Position numbers and translations under genes: made by a program. Below, in pieces: positions 56,480 through 64,000 of a stretch of DNA of 64,000 nucleotides (its first letter is position 1; every line of letters starts with the position of its first letter). The notes beneath the pieces are model-generated. The model had not been told where the DNA came from. It made no database searches and worked only from the letters and a program-made list of their open reading frames with translations. The DNA is from Metasolibacillus meyeri (lineage in GTDB: Bacteria; Bacillota; Bacilli; Bacillales_A; Planococcaceae), in contig NZ_PYWN01000083.1 in the NCBI RefSeq assembly GCF_003049505.1, positions 1 to 64,000 on the forward strand, read 5' to 3'.

Positions 56480-57733
56480 TTGAAGTCAGCACCATTTAAA
56501 TGGTTAATGGTCACTTTAGCGTTATTACTTATTGTACAAATGCCAGCCGTTTCAGCAAATACGTTAAATGACTTAAAGGGCCAAAAAAATGAAATTGAAC
56601 AGAAAAAATCGAATATAACAAACTCCATTAATGAAACAACATCTGAAATAAAAGCAAATGAAAATAGACAGCAGGAAATATTATCACAAATTGAAGCACT
56701 CGATAAAAAAATTGTGCAAACGAATGAAGAAATTGATGTTGTTATAGAGGATATCAAAGTAGCAAATCAAGAAATTGCAGAGCTTGAGGAAGCGATTGCG
56801 GAACTGGAAGGGAAAATTGAAGCACGAGATGAATTGTTGCGTGAGCGCATGCGTGCAATTCAGGCAAATGGTACAGTGTCTTATTTGGACGTGCTACTTG
56901 GGGCAAACAGCTTTGTTGATTTTATTGACCGTTTCTCAGCAGTTAGTACATTGATGGAAGCAGACCGTCAGATTATGCGCGACCAAAAGCGAGATATTGA
57001 AAGTTTAGAAGAGCAAAAGCTCCTGTTAGAAAATAAGAAAAAGAAACTAGAAGAAAATCAAGCTGAGCTTGAACGTTTACGTGCTTCTTTAGATGCGCAG
57101 AAAAAGGATAAAAATAAATTAATTGATGAGCTTGAGCGTGAACAGGAGAAGCTGAAAAAAGAAAAACAATTACTGGAAGCTGATTATTCAGAAGCATTAC
57201 AAGTAAGTGAGGAATTACAAAAGAAAATTGTTGCAGAGCAAAACCGTCTTGCAGAAATTGCTCGTCAGCAAGAATTACAGCGCCGACGTGAAATGGCAAA
57301 CAATAATATTCCAGTTGTTTCATCTGGAACTTGGACAAAGCCTACAAATGGTCGTTTAACATCTGGCTATGGCTGGCGAAATATTGGCTTCGGTACAGAA
57401 TTTCACTATGGTGTTGATATAGCCAATGCTACAGGAACACCGATTGTTGCAGCAACAGATGGCATTGTTTCGTATGCAGGTCCATTGTCTACATATGGGA
57501 ATGTTGTGATTTTAACGCACTCGATTGATGGGCAGATTTTCACAACGGTATATGCACACTTAAGCGGATTTAATGTAGGCGTAGGTGAGACAGTGAGCAA
57601 AGGACAACGAATTGCTTCGATGGGTAGTACAGGCCGTTCAACAGGACCACATTTACATTTTGAAATCCATATTGGACCATGGCGTGGACAAAGTGTAGGG
57701 TCAGTAAATCCACTGCGTTACATTCCACTATAA
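56480..57733 (+). CDS. M23 peptidase with coiled-coil, FtsEX partner
   Basis: The 417-residue protein starts at TTG 56480, 24 bp after ftsX, with a signal peptide (MKSAPFKWLMVTLALLLIVQ, then AVSA). Residues 30-270 are a long coiled coil in two arms, and the C-terminal 120 residues are a LytM/M23 endopeptidase: FHYGVDIANATGTPIVAATD, VYAHLSG and GPHLHFEIH, with the zinc ligands His, Asp and His. The architecture matches EnvC or PcsB/CwlO-type proteins activated by FtsEX. A terminator of the dispersed GCTGTCGGAAA type follows. Confidence 0.9.
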   Translation: MKSAPFKWLMVTLALLLIVQMPAVSANTLNDLKGQKNEIEQKKSNITNSINETTSEIKANENRQQEILSQIEALDKKIVQTNEEIDVVIEDIKVANQEIAELEEAIAELEGKIEARDELLRERMRAIQANGTVSYLDVLLGANSFVDFIDRFSAVSTLMEADRQIMRDQKRDIESLEEQKLLLENKKKKLEENQAELERLRASLDAQKKDKNKLIDELEREQEKLKKEKQLLEADYSEALQVSEELQKKIVAEQNRLAEIARQQELQRRREMANNNIPVVSSGTWTKPTNGRLTSGYGWRNIGFGTEFHYGVDIANATGTPIVAATDGIVSYAGPLSTYGNVVILTHSIDGQIFTTVYAHLSGFNVGVGETVSKGQRIASMGSTGRSTGPHLHFEIHIGPWRGQSVGSVNPLRYIPL

Positions 57734-57739
57734 ATGAAA

Positions 57740-57790
57740 GGCTGTCGGAAACATGCTCACGCATGATTTTCCTGACAGCCGTTTGTATTT
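57740..57790 (+). terminator. rho-independent terminator
   Basis: GGCTGTCGGAAA and TTTTCCTGACAGCC pair, with an inner CATGC/GCATG hairpin, followed by GTTTGTATTTT. Confidence 0.8.
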
Positions 57791-57817
57791 TGGAAGGCGT
57801 TGATAATGCAAGAGAAG

Positions 57818-58122
57818 CACAGATAAATAATGCAAAGTGTCAATAAATCGTGAAACTCGCAGATAAACCAAGAGAAAGCGCAGATATATTGCTAAATTCG
57901 CAGATAAATCATAGAAAAACGCAGATATAATGTGAAATTCGCAGATAAAATGTGAAATCCGCAGATAAACCAAGGGAAAGCGCAGATATATTGAAACCCG
58001 CAGATAAATCATGGGAAAGCGCAGATATAAGGTGAAATCCGCAGATAAATCGTGAGAAAACGCAGATAAAAGGTGAAACTCGCAGATAAATCAAGAAAAC
58101 TCGCCAATAAATCGTGAGAAGC
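57818..58122. repeat. 15-unit tandem array with alternating 20- and 21-bp period (CGCAGATAAA family)
   Basis: Units begin at 57818, 57838, 57858, 57879, 57899, 57920, 57940, 57960, 57981, 57999, 58020, 58040, 58061, 58081 and 58102. The core CGCAGATAAA or CGCAGATATA is followed by 10-11 variable bases ending in GAAA plus two. The last unit switches to CGCCAATAAA, close to the core of the array at 41478. It fills the gap between the M23 gene and the thioredoxin-like gene and explains several open minus-strand frames that read DLSAGF-type repeats. Confidence 0.9.
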
Positions 58123-58224
58123 TACTAACTGTTAGGTTAAAACTCACTGATGTGATGCAGGCTTTTTTCGAAATAAGTAAAATTGCAAATAATAACAGGT
58201 CGTTAATTGATGAGGAGTGATTTA

Positions 58225-58788
58225 ATGAAAAAAAATATAAGCTTGCTGCTTATTCTTCTATTAATAACAATTGCAGTAGTGACTTATATAAAAGGGCAGA
58301 TTGAGGATAGTCAAAGGCTTGCAGAGGCAACGATTGGGCAGGAGGTCGAGTTAGTAGGCTTGAAGAAAGGGCAATTTGCGCCTAATTTTACGTTGCAAAC
58401 ATTGGATGGGCAAACGGTGTCATTGGAAGACTATCGAGGTAAAAAAGTGATGATTAACTTTTGGGCTACTTGGTGTCCACCTTGTAAAGTAGAAATGCCC
58501 CATATGCAAAATTATTATAAAAAGCATGCAGCAGCAGATAATGTAGAAATTTTGGCAATTAATTTAACATATCAAGATGGCTCACATAAGCAAATTCAGC
58601 AATTTACGAAAGGCTTTGACTTGCAATTTCCTATTTTACTTGCAGAATCAAAAGATATTGCAGAGACATATAAAATTATTGCGATTCCTACCACCTTTAT
58701 GATTGATTCAGAAGGTCGTATTCAATATCAAATTACAGGACCGCTTGATTTAGAGGCATTGCAACAATATGCATCAAAATTAAAATAA
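58225..58788 (+). CDS. membrane-anchored thioredoxin-like protein (TlpA/ResA type)
   Basis: ATG 58225 follows GAGGAGTGA; TTG 58207 upstream is less likely. The 187-residue protein has an N-terminal membrane helix (ISLLLILLLITIAVVTYI), then KKGQFAPNFTLQTLDGQTV and INFWATWCPPCKVEMPHM, the WCPPC redox pair near residue 90, with cis-proline IAIPTTFMID. ResA-like proteins reduce disulfides outside the membrane, for example in cytochrome maturation. No lipobox is present. Confidence 0.88.
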   Translation: MKKNISLLLILLLITIAVVTYIKGQIEDSQRLAEATIGQEVELVGLKKGQFAPNFTLQTLDGQTVSLEDYRGKKVMINFWATWCPPCKVEMPHMQNYYKKHAAADNVEILAINLTYQDGSHKQIQQFTKGFDLQFPILLAESKDIAETYKIIAIPTTFMIDSEGRIQYQITGPLDLEALQQYASKLK

Positions 58789-58847
58789 AACAATGGACGT
58801 ATCATTTTCTTCTATTATTCATAATTTGTTTAGTAGGAGGTTAGTAG

Positions 58848-60269
58848 ATGCGCAAAAGCCGAATTGTTTTATTATTTTGTATTGTTGGGATTGTTGGAGG
58901 CAGTTTGTTTTTGTGGAACAATGATTTTTTCTTTGCGAAAAAGGCGCCTACTGAGGAGTTAGCGGCTGTTGATGAATTGTATACGCTCATTTCACAACAA
59001 TCCGTTTATGATACAGCGTCGAATGTGTTAGTAGAAGGGGCATTACGCGGTATGGCGTCAGCAATCAAAGATCCATACAGCACATACTATAGCGAACAGG
59101 AGGCTGCGATACATAGACAGTCACTTGCAAGCGAACGAGTGGGGATTGGTGTGGAGTTGGCGGAAACGCACGGTAAGTTTGTTATCATTTCGCCTGTTAA
59201 AGATTCACCTGCTGAGAAGGCAGGTGTGCGCCCGCTAGATGAAATTGTCCAAATTGATGATGAGCGTCTTGATGGAAAAACAATGGGTGATGTCATGCGC
59301 TTAATGCAAGGGAAGATTGGGGAAAAGGTGATACTTGTTTTATACAGACCACAGGCAGAGCGCCATATTAAGCTTACAATAGAACGAGCGGCATTAAAAA
59401 ATGAAACGGTGGAAGCGGCGATTATAGAGCGAGCAGATGAATCATTTGGTTATTTATCACTTAGCATGTTTGGTGAAAAAACGGCTGATGAATGGAAAAA
59501 TGCAGTTGCGGAAGTAGCGCAGAAAGATGTGGAAGGCTGGATTATTGATGTGCGCGATAATCCAGGAGGTTATTTGCATAGCGTTGCTGAAATTATAAGC
59601 ACATTGGAAAATCGAGAGCGTATTTTCGCTTATATGCAAAATAATGCAGGAGCATTGGAGCCTCTTACGACGAAGCCAGAGCAAATTGAAGCATTAACAA
59701 AGCCGATTGTCATTTTGCAAAATGAAGGAAGCGCCTCCGCAAGTGAAGTGTTCTCTGCAGCGATGCAAGCGTGGGAGCGTGCAACGATTATTGGCAATAC
59801 AAGCTTTGGTAAAGGTACAGTTCAAAAATCGTGGGAGCTACAAAATGGCGGTGAGGTAAAATTGTCCACAAATAAGTGGTTAACGCCAACAAAGGAATGG
59901 ATTCATGGGAAAGGTATTTTGCCAGATATAGAAGTAAAGCAACATCCACTTTTCACATTAGAAATGATGCCATTGGTTGGCACTTTCAAGCAAGGTGATT
60001 TTAGTGAAGAAATTGCTTACGTGCAAAATGTGTTAAATGAGCTTGGCTATTCAGTTGGAAGAACAGATGGCTTTTTCGATGAGGAAACAGCCCAAGTTGT
60101 AAAGCAGTTCCGAAAACAGCATGATTTAGTAAAAGGGGAAGAGTTAGACGAAAGCTTTTTTACGGCATTACAAGAAGAAGCCCTTACTTATAAAGAAAAG
60201 CCAGAGCATGATTTGCAACTCGAAATGGCACTTAGCTTTTTATTACATGAGCTAGAGAGTCGTCAGTAA
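58848..60269 (+). CDS. ctpB: carboxy-terminal processing protease (S41)
   Basis: The 473-residue protein has an N-terminal membrane helix (IVLLFCIVGIVGGSLFLW), a PDZ domain (SPVKDSPAEKAGVRPLDEIV) and the S41 protease core: NPGGYLHSVAEI, then NEGSASASEVFSAAMQ with the catalytic serine and SFGKGTVQKSWEL with the lysine. A C-terminal peptidoglycan-binding domain (EEIAYVQNVLNELGYSVGRT) follows. In B. subtilis CtpB sits by ftsEX and acts in sporulation signalling. TAGGAGG ribosome site. Confidence 0.92.
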   Translation: MRKSRIVLLFCIVGIVGGSLFLWNNDFFFAKKAPTEELAAVDELYTLISQQSVYDTASNVLVEGALRGMASAIKDPYSTYYSEQEAAIHRQSLASERVGIGVELAETHGKFVIISPVKDSPAEKAGVRPLDEIVQIDDERLDGKTMGDVMRLMQGKIGEKVILVLYRPQAERHIKLTIERAALKNETVEAAIIERADESFGYLSLSMFGEKTADEWKNAVAEVAQKDVEGWIIDVRDNPGGYLHSVAEIISTLENRERIFAYMQNNAGALEPLTTKPEQIEALTKPIVILQNEGSASASEVFSAAMQAWERATIIGNTSFGKGTVQKSWELQNGGEVKLSTNKWLTPTKEWIHGKGILPDIEVKQHPLFTLEMMPLVGTFKQGDFSEEIAYVQNVLNELGYSVGRTDGFFDEETAQVVKQFRKQHDLVKGEELDESFFTALQEEALTYKEKPEHDLQLEMALSFLLHELESRQ

Positions 60270-60387
60270 AAAAGCTAATTAGGAGAATTTGCGCTACGCA
60301 ATATAATAAGATTTTGCTACAATTATAAAGTGAGACTTTTAAAAGATAAACTAAGAATAATGAAGATCCTGTAGAAAAAGAAGAGGC

Positions 60388-61572
60388 TTGGTAGGTGAAG
60401 TTGTGTATATAGATATAATCATAGAAGTACTAATGGCTATTTTGCGCTTTATTATGAATCCATTATTGTATGTAGCTGCTCTTTTTGCCATTTATCTTGG
60501 CTATCGTCGCGTTAAACGAGAGCGCCGCTTTTTTAGAATTCGTATTTTAAATGGTTGGTCGGAATTAATAAGCTTTGTGAAAATAAATTGGATTGCTAGC
60601 CTTTTTATATCCATGATAATAGTAGCGGTTGGGTTAGTAATTCCAAGTGAATTTTTATTACTGCTAATAGTTGTCAGCATAGCATCAATGATTATTTTTA
60701 TATTCCATTTATTATCACCCATTGTGACAATTGCGATTAGCTTTAGCGTGCTTGTAGCGATGGCTTATTTCGGTAAAAGCTTTACTGTGTTTGGCTTTAC
60801 ATTCGAAGGCTTTTCTTATGAGCATGGAGCTGCAATGACGATTACTTTAATTGCAGGCATGCTGTTAATGTTGGAAGCTCGTTTTATTCGTCTGGCAGGA
60901 CCTAAGTTTGCTTCCCCAGTAGTAGAACAAACGAAGCGGGGAAGAAATGCTGTCGCTTATTTTAGTAAGGGGATTAGATTTGTACCGTTATTCTTCATTG
61001 TCCCGGGTGATGCAATCGCTAGTTATCTTCCATGGTGGCCACAATTTACTTTAGGGGCTAGTGAATTTTCGCTTGTGCTATTCCCATTTGTGTTTGGCTT
61101 CCAGCAAATGACGAAACGCACATTACCTGTTTATTTTTATCCGAAGTATAGCCGAGCTATTTTTATTTTGGCACAGCTCGTAATAATTGGTGGGTTAGCC
61201 TCAAACTTTATACCACTGATTGGTGTTATAACCTTAATGAGCGCAGCTATTTTACGTTTACTCATTAGCCTTTATTACAAAATACAGGAGCGCACAGATG
61301 CTTATGCGGTTGCTCCATTGTCTAGAGGTGTCATCATTGCAGGTGTATTACCGAATTCACCAGCTGAAAAAATGGGTTTAGTTGCTGGTGAGGTGATTCG
61401 CAAAGTCAATGGGAAGGACGTATTTACTGAAAGCGAATTATATGAAGCACTACAAGTAAATGCTGCTCATTGTCGTTTAGAAATATTAAATCATCAAAAT
61501 GAGGTACGCCTAGCACAGCATGTTGTGCATAGTAATGATCATTATAAAATTGGGTTATTGTTAGTGAATTAA
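60388..61572 (+). CDS. minJ: MinJ-like PDZ membrane protein
   Basis: The 394-residue protein has about seven membrane helices (for example FIMNPLLYVAALFAIYLGY and LISFVKINWIASLFISMI) and a C-terminal PDZ domain: RGVIIAGVLPNSPAEKMGLV, AGEVIRKVNGKDV. This layout and the position next to ctpB and ftsEX fit MinJ, which links DivIVA to MinCD at cell poles. The start is uncertain: TTG 60388 after AAGAGG, or GTG 60403 after TAGGTGAAG; both have poor spacing. Confidence 0.85.
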   Translation: MVGEVVYIDIIIEVLMAILRFIMNPLLYVAALFAIYLGYRRVKRERRFFRIRILNGWSELISFVKINWIASLFISMIIVAVGLVIPSEFLLLLIVVSIASMIIFIFHLLSPIVTIAISFSVLVAMAYFGKSFTVFGFTFEGFSYEHGAAMTITLIAGMLLMLEARFIRLAGPKFASPVVEQTKRGRNAVAYFSKGIRFVPLFFIVPGDAIASYLPWWPQFTLGASEFSLVLFPFVFGFQQMTKRTLPVYFYPKYSRAIFILAQLVIIGGLASNFIPLIGVITLMSAAILRLLISLYYKIQERTDAYAVAPLSRGVIIAGVLPNSPAEKMGLVAGEVIRKVNGKDVFTESELYEALQVNAAHCRLEILNHQNEVRLAQHVVHSNDHYKIGLLLVN

Positions 61573-61573
61573 G

Positions 61574-61620
61574 AGCTGTCGGAGAAGTGGAGGAATATGC
61601 CACTTTTCAGGCAGCTTTTG
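61574..61620 (+). terminator. rho-independent terminator after minJ
   Basis: AGCTGTCGGAGAAGTGG pairs imperfectly with CCACTTTTCAGGCAGCT, then TTTTGTATTTT. It belongs to the GCTGTCGG terminator family. Confidence 0.75.
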
Positions 61621-61805
61621 TATTTTAAAAGAATAAAATCCATAATTCCCCTTGTGAAACTTTAATAGTATGCTTTGCGTCTACATTGTATAAAATATAT
61701 ATGAGATATTCGCGAAAAATGACGAATAATGTTAAATATTATATACTGCAGAATATGTTAAAATGAGTATAAAATACAGTGCTTTTGATATAGAGGGGAT
61801 AGCAG

Positions 61806-62426
61806 ATGAGAGATTGGTTTACAATCGAAAATTTAGAAAATTTAATTGAACAATATCATTTACTAGGACCGATTTTTGGTATTTTTATGACAGCTATTGA
61901 AGCCTTTATTCCTATATTACCACTCGTTGTTATCGTTGTGGCAAATGTCAATGCGTATGGAATTGTTTTGGGGATTGTCATATCTTGGATTGGTTCCGTT
62001 ATAGGTGCGTACGGATTATTTTTAGTATCAAGGAAATTTGGAACGCATCCGAAGCTGCAAAGATTCGTACAAAATAAACGTGTACAAACATTAATCAAAT
62101 GGGTAGATATGAAAGGATTAGCGCCAATATTGGTGCTATTGTGTTTTCCATTTTCACCAGCATTTTTAATTAATATTGTGGCAGGTTTATCAAATATTCG
62201 AAGATATTATTATTTAACAGCACTTGTTATAGGGAAATTTGTGATGATTGCTGTGACTGGCGGATTAGGATATGATTTACGCGCTATTTTAACAGATCCG
62301 AAAAAATTAATTTTAGTTATATGTGGGATTTTTCTGTTGTGGATTATTGGAAAATGGGTTGAAAATAAATTAAATAAACGAGTGGAACGTGATTTACGAG
62401 CAGTTAGTAAAGAGAGCCATTCTTAA
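61806..62426 (+). CDS. VTT-domain (TVP38/TMEM64, DedA-like) membrane protein
   Basis: The 206-residue protein has IFGIFMTAIEAFIPILPLVV, the E-x-P-x-x-P-like pattern of VTT proteins, then GIVISWIGSVIGAYGLFLVS, and CFPFSPAFLINIVAGLSNI, a conserved re-entrant region. Bacterial members are tied to lipid scrambling or undecaprenyl-phosphate handling and membrane homeostasis. The substrate here is not known. GAGGGGATAG precedes the ATG. Confidence 0.85.
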   Translation: MRDWFTIENLENLIEQYHLLGPIFGIFMTAIEAFIPILPLVVIVVANVNAYGIVLGIVISWIGSVIGAYGLFLVSRKFGTHPKLQRFVQNKRVQTLIKWVDMKGLAPILVLLCFPFSPAFLINIVAGLSNIRRYYYLTALVIGKFVMIAVTGGLGYDLRAILTDPKKLILVICGIFLLWIIGKWVENKLNKRVERDLRAVSKESHS

Positions 62427-62428
62427 AA

Positions 62429-62466
62429 GGAAGCTCCTTTGCGACAAGTAATCGCAGGAGCTTCTC
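62429..62466 (+). terminator. terminator-like hairpin after the VTT gene
   Basis: GGAAGCTCCTTTGCGA pairs with TCGCAGGAGCTTC with a two-base bulge. The tail TCTCTG is weak. Confidence 0.5.
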
Positions 62467-62570
62467 TGTATGAAAGCAAAGCGTCAGCTCATGTTTTTGT
62501 TGTGAAAGCGAACAGTAAATAATTTTTACAGGTACACATTGTTTTTAGCAGGTATTTAATACAGAAACGA

Positions 62571-62608
62571 AGGGGGCTAAAAGGAGAATATCTTTTGGCA
62601 CCCCTTTT
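62571..62608 (+). terminator. second hairpin upstream of addB
   Basis: AGGGGGCTAAAAG pairs with CTTTTGGCACCCCT (one bulge) around an 8-base loop and ends in TTTTAG. Confidence 0.5.
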
Positions 62609-62702
62609 AGTGATTCATTCCGAAGGCTAGGTACAAATATCGTAGCAAATTCAGGTTAAGCTATTTTTTGAATTTTGAGCAATGGTGGAAGAATTAGTAT
62701 TT

Positions 62703-62716
62703 AAAACGTATGTTCT
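62703..62716. promoter_or_regulatory. weak LexA-box-like site before addB
   Basis: AAAACGTATGTTCT fits the Bacillus SOS pattern CGAACRNRYGTTYC at 11 of 14 positions; it lies 4 bp before TATAAT. The left half-site is poor. Confidence 0.3.
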
Positions 62717-62748
62717 GTTGTATAATGATAGAAAGAGGAGGGAGTTTG

Positions 62749-64000
62749 ATGTCTTTACGCATTATTTCAGGGCGAGCTGGTACTGGAAAAACGACATTAC
62801 TTCAGCAGGAAATTGTGCAGCGTTTAAAGGAGGAGCCCTTTGGTGCACCATTATTTGTCATTGTACCTGATCAAATGTCATTTAAAACAGAATACGATTT
62901 AACAAATCGCTATGATATTAGCGGAATGATACGGGCACAAGTATTAACGTTTAAACGATTAGCTTGGTTTATTTTACAGGAGACAGGCGGTGTTGCACGC
63001 GATAAAATTGATAGTTTTGGGTATCGAATGCTTATTCGCCGTATTTTGCAAGATTATAAGGAGCAATTCGCTATTTTTAAACAAGCTGCTGGTAAGCGAG
63101 GGTTTACGCAGGAAATTGAGCAACTACTGCGTGAATTTAGCCAATATGATGTAACGAGTATTTCTATTATCGAACTAATAAAGGAGCTTGAAGCATACGG
63201 GGCAGCGCATACATTAATTGCAAAAATGAAGGATTTTCAAATTATTTTGCAGCAATTAGAAGAAAGTATCGGTGAAAGCTACGTGGATGGAGAAGGCTTT
63301 TATCCAATTTTAGTTGAGCAATTAAAAAACTCCGAAAAAATCCAGCAGGCAGAAGTATATATTGATGGCTTCACAGCATTTACAATAAGGGAATTTGCCA
63401 TCGTTGAGCAATTATTATTATTAGCAAAGCGTGTCACAATTGTTTTACCTTTTGATGATGTACAGGATGCAATGGACCCACAAGCATTATTTCATCGTGC
63501 GGCGTTTACATACGATAAATTAATGGATTTTGCAGCACAGCATCATCTTGAAATTGAAAACCGTGTGCACTTAATGACGAATTGCCGTACACAACAATCT
63601 GATTTATTGCACATTGAAGCAAATTTCCATGCTTCCATACCAGTAGCTCAAGCAGCATCAGGAGCAGTGCAGATTATCGAAGGTGTAAACCGGCGTGCAG
63701 AAATACAAAGTATTGCACGGGAAATAACGCGCCTTGTGACAGAGGAACAAGTTCGTTATAAAGATATCGGGATTATGTATCGCCAAGCAGATGTCTATGA
63801 TCCGCTCATTGCGACGATTTTCAAGCAATATGAAATTCCGTTTTTTATGAATGAAAAGCGACCGATGTTACATCATCCCTTTATTGAATTTATGCGTTCT
63901 TCTTTAGAGGCAGTTATATCGAATTGGCAATATGAGCCTGTTTTTCGCGCAGTAAAAACAGATTTATTTTTGCCTTTGCACGCAGAGGTGAAAACTTATC
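62749..64000 (+). CDS. addB: ATP-dependent helicase/nuclease subunit B, 5' part
   Basis: ATG 62749 follows GAGGAGGGAG, and the frame is open to the window edge, so 417 residues are seen. The N-terminus SLRIISGRAGTGKTTLLQ is the AddB Walker A, then PLFVIVPDQMSFKTEYDL and VLTFKRLAWFIL, typical of AddB. The iron-sulfur nuclease domain lies beyond the window. With AddA it processes double-strand breaks for RecA loading. addA is expected downstream. Confidence 0.95.
   Translation, partial: MSLRIISGRAGTGKTTLLQQEIVQRLKEEPFGAPLFVIVPDQMSFKTEYDLTNRYDISGMIRAQVLTFKRLAWFILQETGGVARDKIDSFGYRMLIRRILQDYKEQFAIFKQAAGKRGFTQEIEQLLREFSQYDVTSISIIELIKELEAYGAAHTLIAKMKDFQIILQQLEESIGESYVDGEGFYPILVEQLKNSEKIQQAEVYIDGFTAFTIREFAIVEQLLLLAKRVTIVLPFDDVQDAMDPQALFHRAAFTYDKLMDFAAQHHLEIENRVHLMTNCRTQQSDLLHIEANFHASIPVAQAASGAVQIIEGVNRRAEIQSIAREITRLVTEEQVRYKDIGIMYRQADVYDPLIATIFKQYEIPFFMNEKRPMLHHPFIEFMRSSLEAVISNWQYEPVFRAVKTDLFLPLHAEVKTY

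Larger units (their letters stand above)
62427..62748 (+). other. intergenic region upstream of addB
   Basis: 322 bp. It contains a terminator-like hairpin at 62429-62464, one copy of the GAAAGCAAAGCGTCAGC repeat, a second hairpin at 62571-62608 and a TATAAT at 62721-62726 preceding addB. An open frame here (62682-62870) is not coding. Confidence 0.5.

Noticed and set aside
57728-58094. Minus-strand ORFs with repeated DLSAGF/ICGF-like peptides
   Set aside because: They are translations of the 20/21-bp DNA repeat; no ribosome site, the frame drifts with the period, and the peptides are cyclic low-complexity.
57818-58122. CRISPR array
   Set aside because: The conserved core is only about 10 bp with 10-11-bp variable parts, no cas genes are nearby, and the period is far too short.
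62682-62870. 62-residue plus-strand ORF upstream of addB
   Set aside because: It overlaps the addB start in another frame, its protein is not conserved-looking, and addB has the strong ribosome site and Walker A.

Overview
The window is chromosomal DNA from a low-GC, motile, Gram-positive member of the Bacillales, most like Lysinibacillus or a close relative. The evidence is the gene order flaG-fliD-fliT-fliS-hpf-secA-prfB followed by uvrBA, ftsEX, ctpB, minJ and addB, the frequent TTG/GTG starts, the strong AGGAGG ribosome sites, and two ComK-family genes. Genus assignment is an inference. No rRNA, tRNA or CRISPR array was seen.

Positions 1-33400 form a large surface-glycan island. In Bacillus subtilis hag lies directly before flaG-fliD, so an island ending at flaG is most simply read as a flagellin glycosylation island, although the flagellin gene itself is not in the window. 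Sub-blocks in order: (a) 1-7110, a FemAB-like fragment, two paralogous methyltransferases, a CBS-nucleotidyltransferase and a CMP-nonulosonate synthetase (legionaminate/neuraminate type), a putative glycosyltransferase, a beta-helix acyltransferase and a decayed gene; (b) 7135-14839, an epimerase, a GT4, the GDP-L-fucose genes gmd/manC/fcl, and two GT2 enzymes carrying an extra C-terminal module; (c) 14859-19140, an unassigned sugar-activation set (fused nucleotidyltransferase-kinase, SIS isomerase, HAD phosphatase, GT-B-like protein); (d) 19520-24846, an acyl-chain set (FabG-like reductase, PseH, acyl carrier protein, AMP-ligase, LuxE-like, LuxC-like); (e) 24843-32111, pseudaminic acid genes pseF, pseG, pseI and pseC, interleaved with a CgeB-like glycosyltransferase, a DUF4910 protein and a formyltransferase-fold protein. 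PseB, the first pseudaminate enzyme, is not in the window. FliB (flagellin lysine methylase) follows.

Positions 33400-41435 hold a broken phosphoglucomutase remnant, a sigma-D-like promoter, the late flagellar genes flaG, fliD (with a large insertion), fliT and fliS, a ComK paralogue, a second fliS, a PilZ protein, the hibernation factor hpf and a NERD protein. Positions 41685-51556 hold secA, prfB with its programmed +1 frameshift, a second ComK paralogue on the minus strand, an IDEAL-domain protein, and uvrB-uvrA behind a LexA-like box.

Positions 51749-64000 hold a YvlB-like protein, an IS1182-family element inserted at a terminator hairpin and flanked by 31-bp direct copies of it, the cell-division set ftsE-ftsX-M23 hydrolase, a thioredoxin-like protein, ctpB, minJ, a VTT membrane protein and the start of addB. 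Two intergenic arrays of 20-21-bp units (41478-41559 and 57818-58122) share one architecture and are not explained by any gene.

The most distinctive content is the combination of acyl-carrier/LuxE/LuxC chemistry with pseudaminate biosynthesis, and a Rossmann-like module that recurs in five otherwise different proteins of the island.
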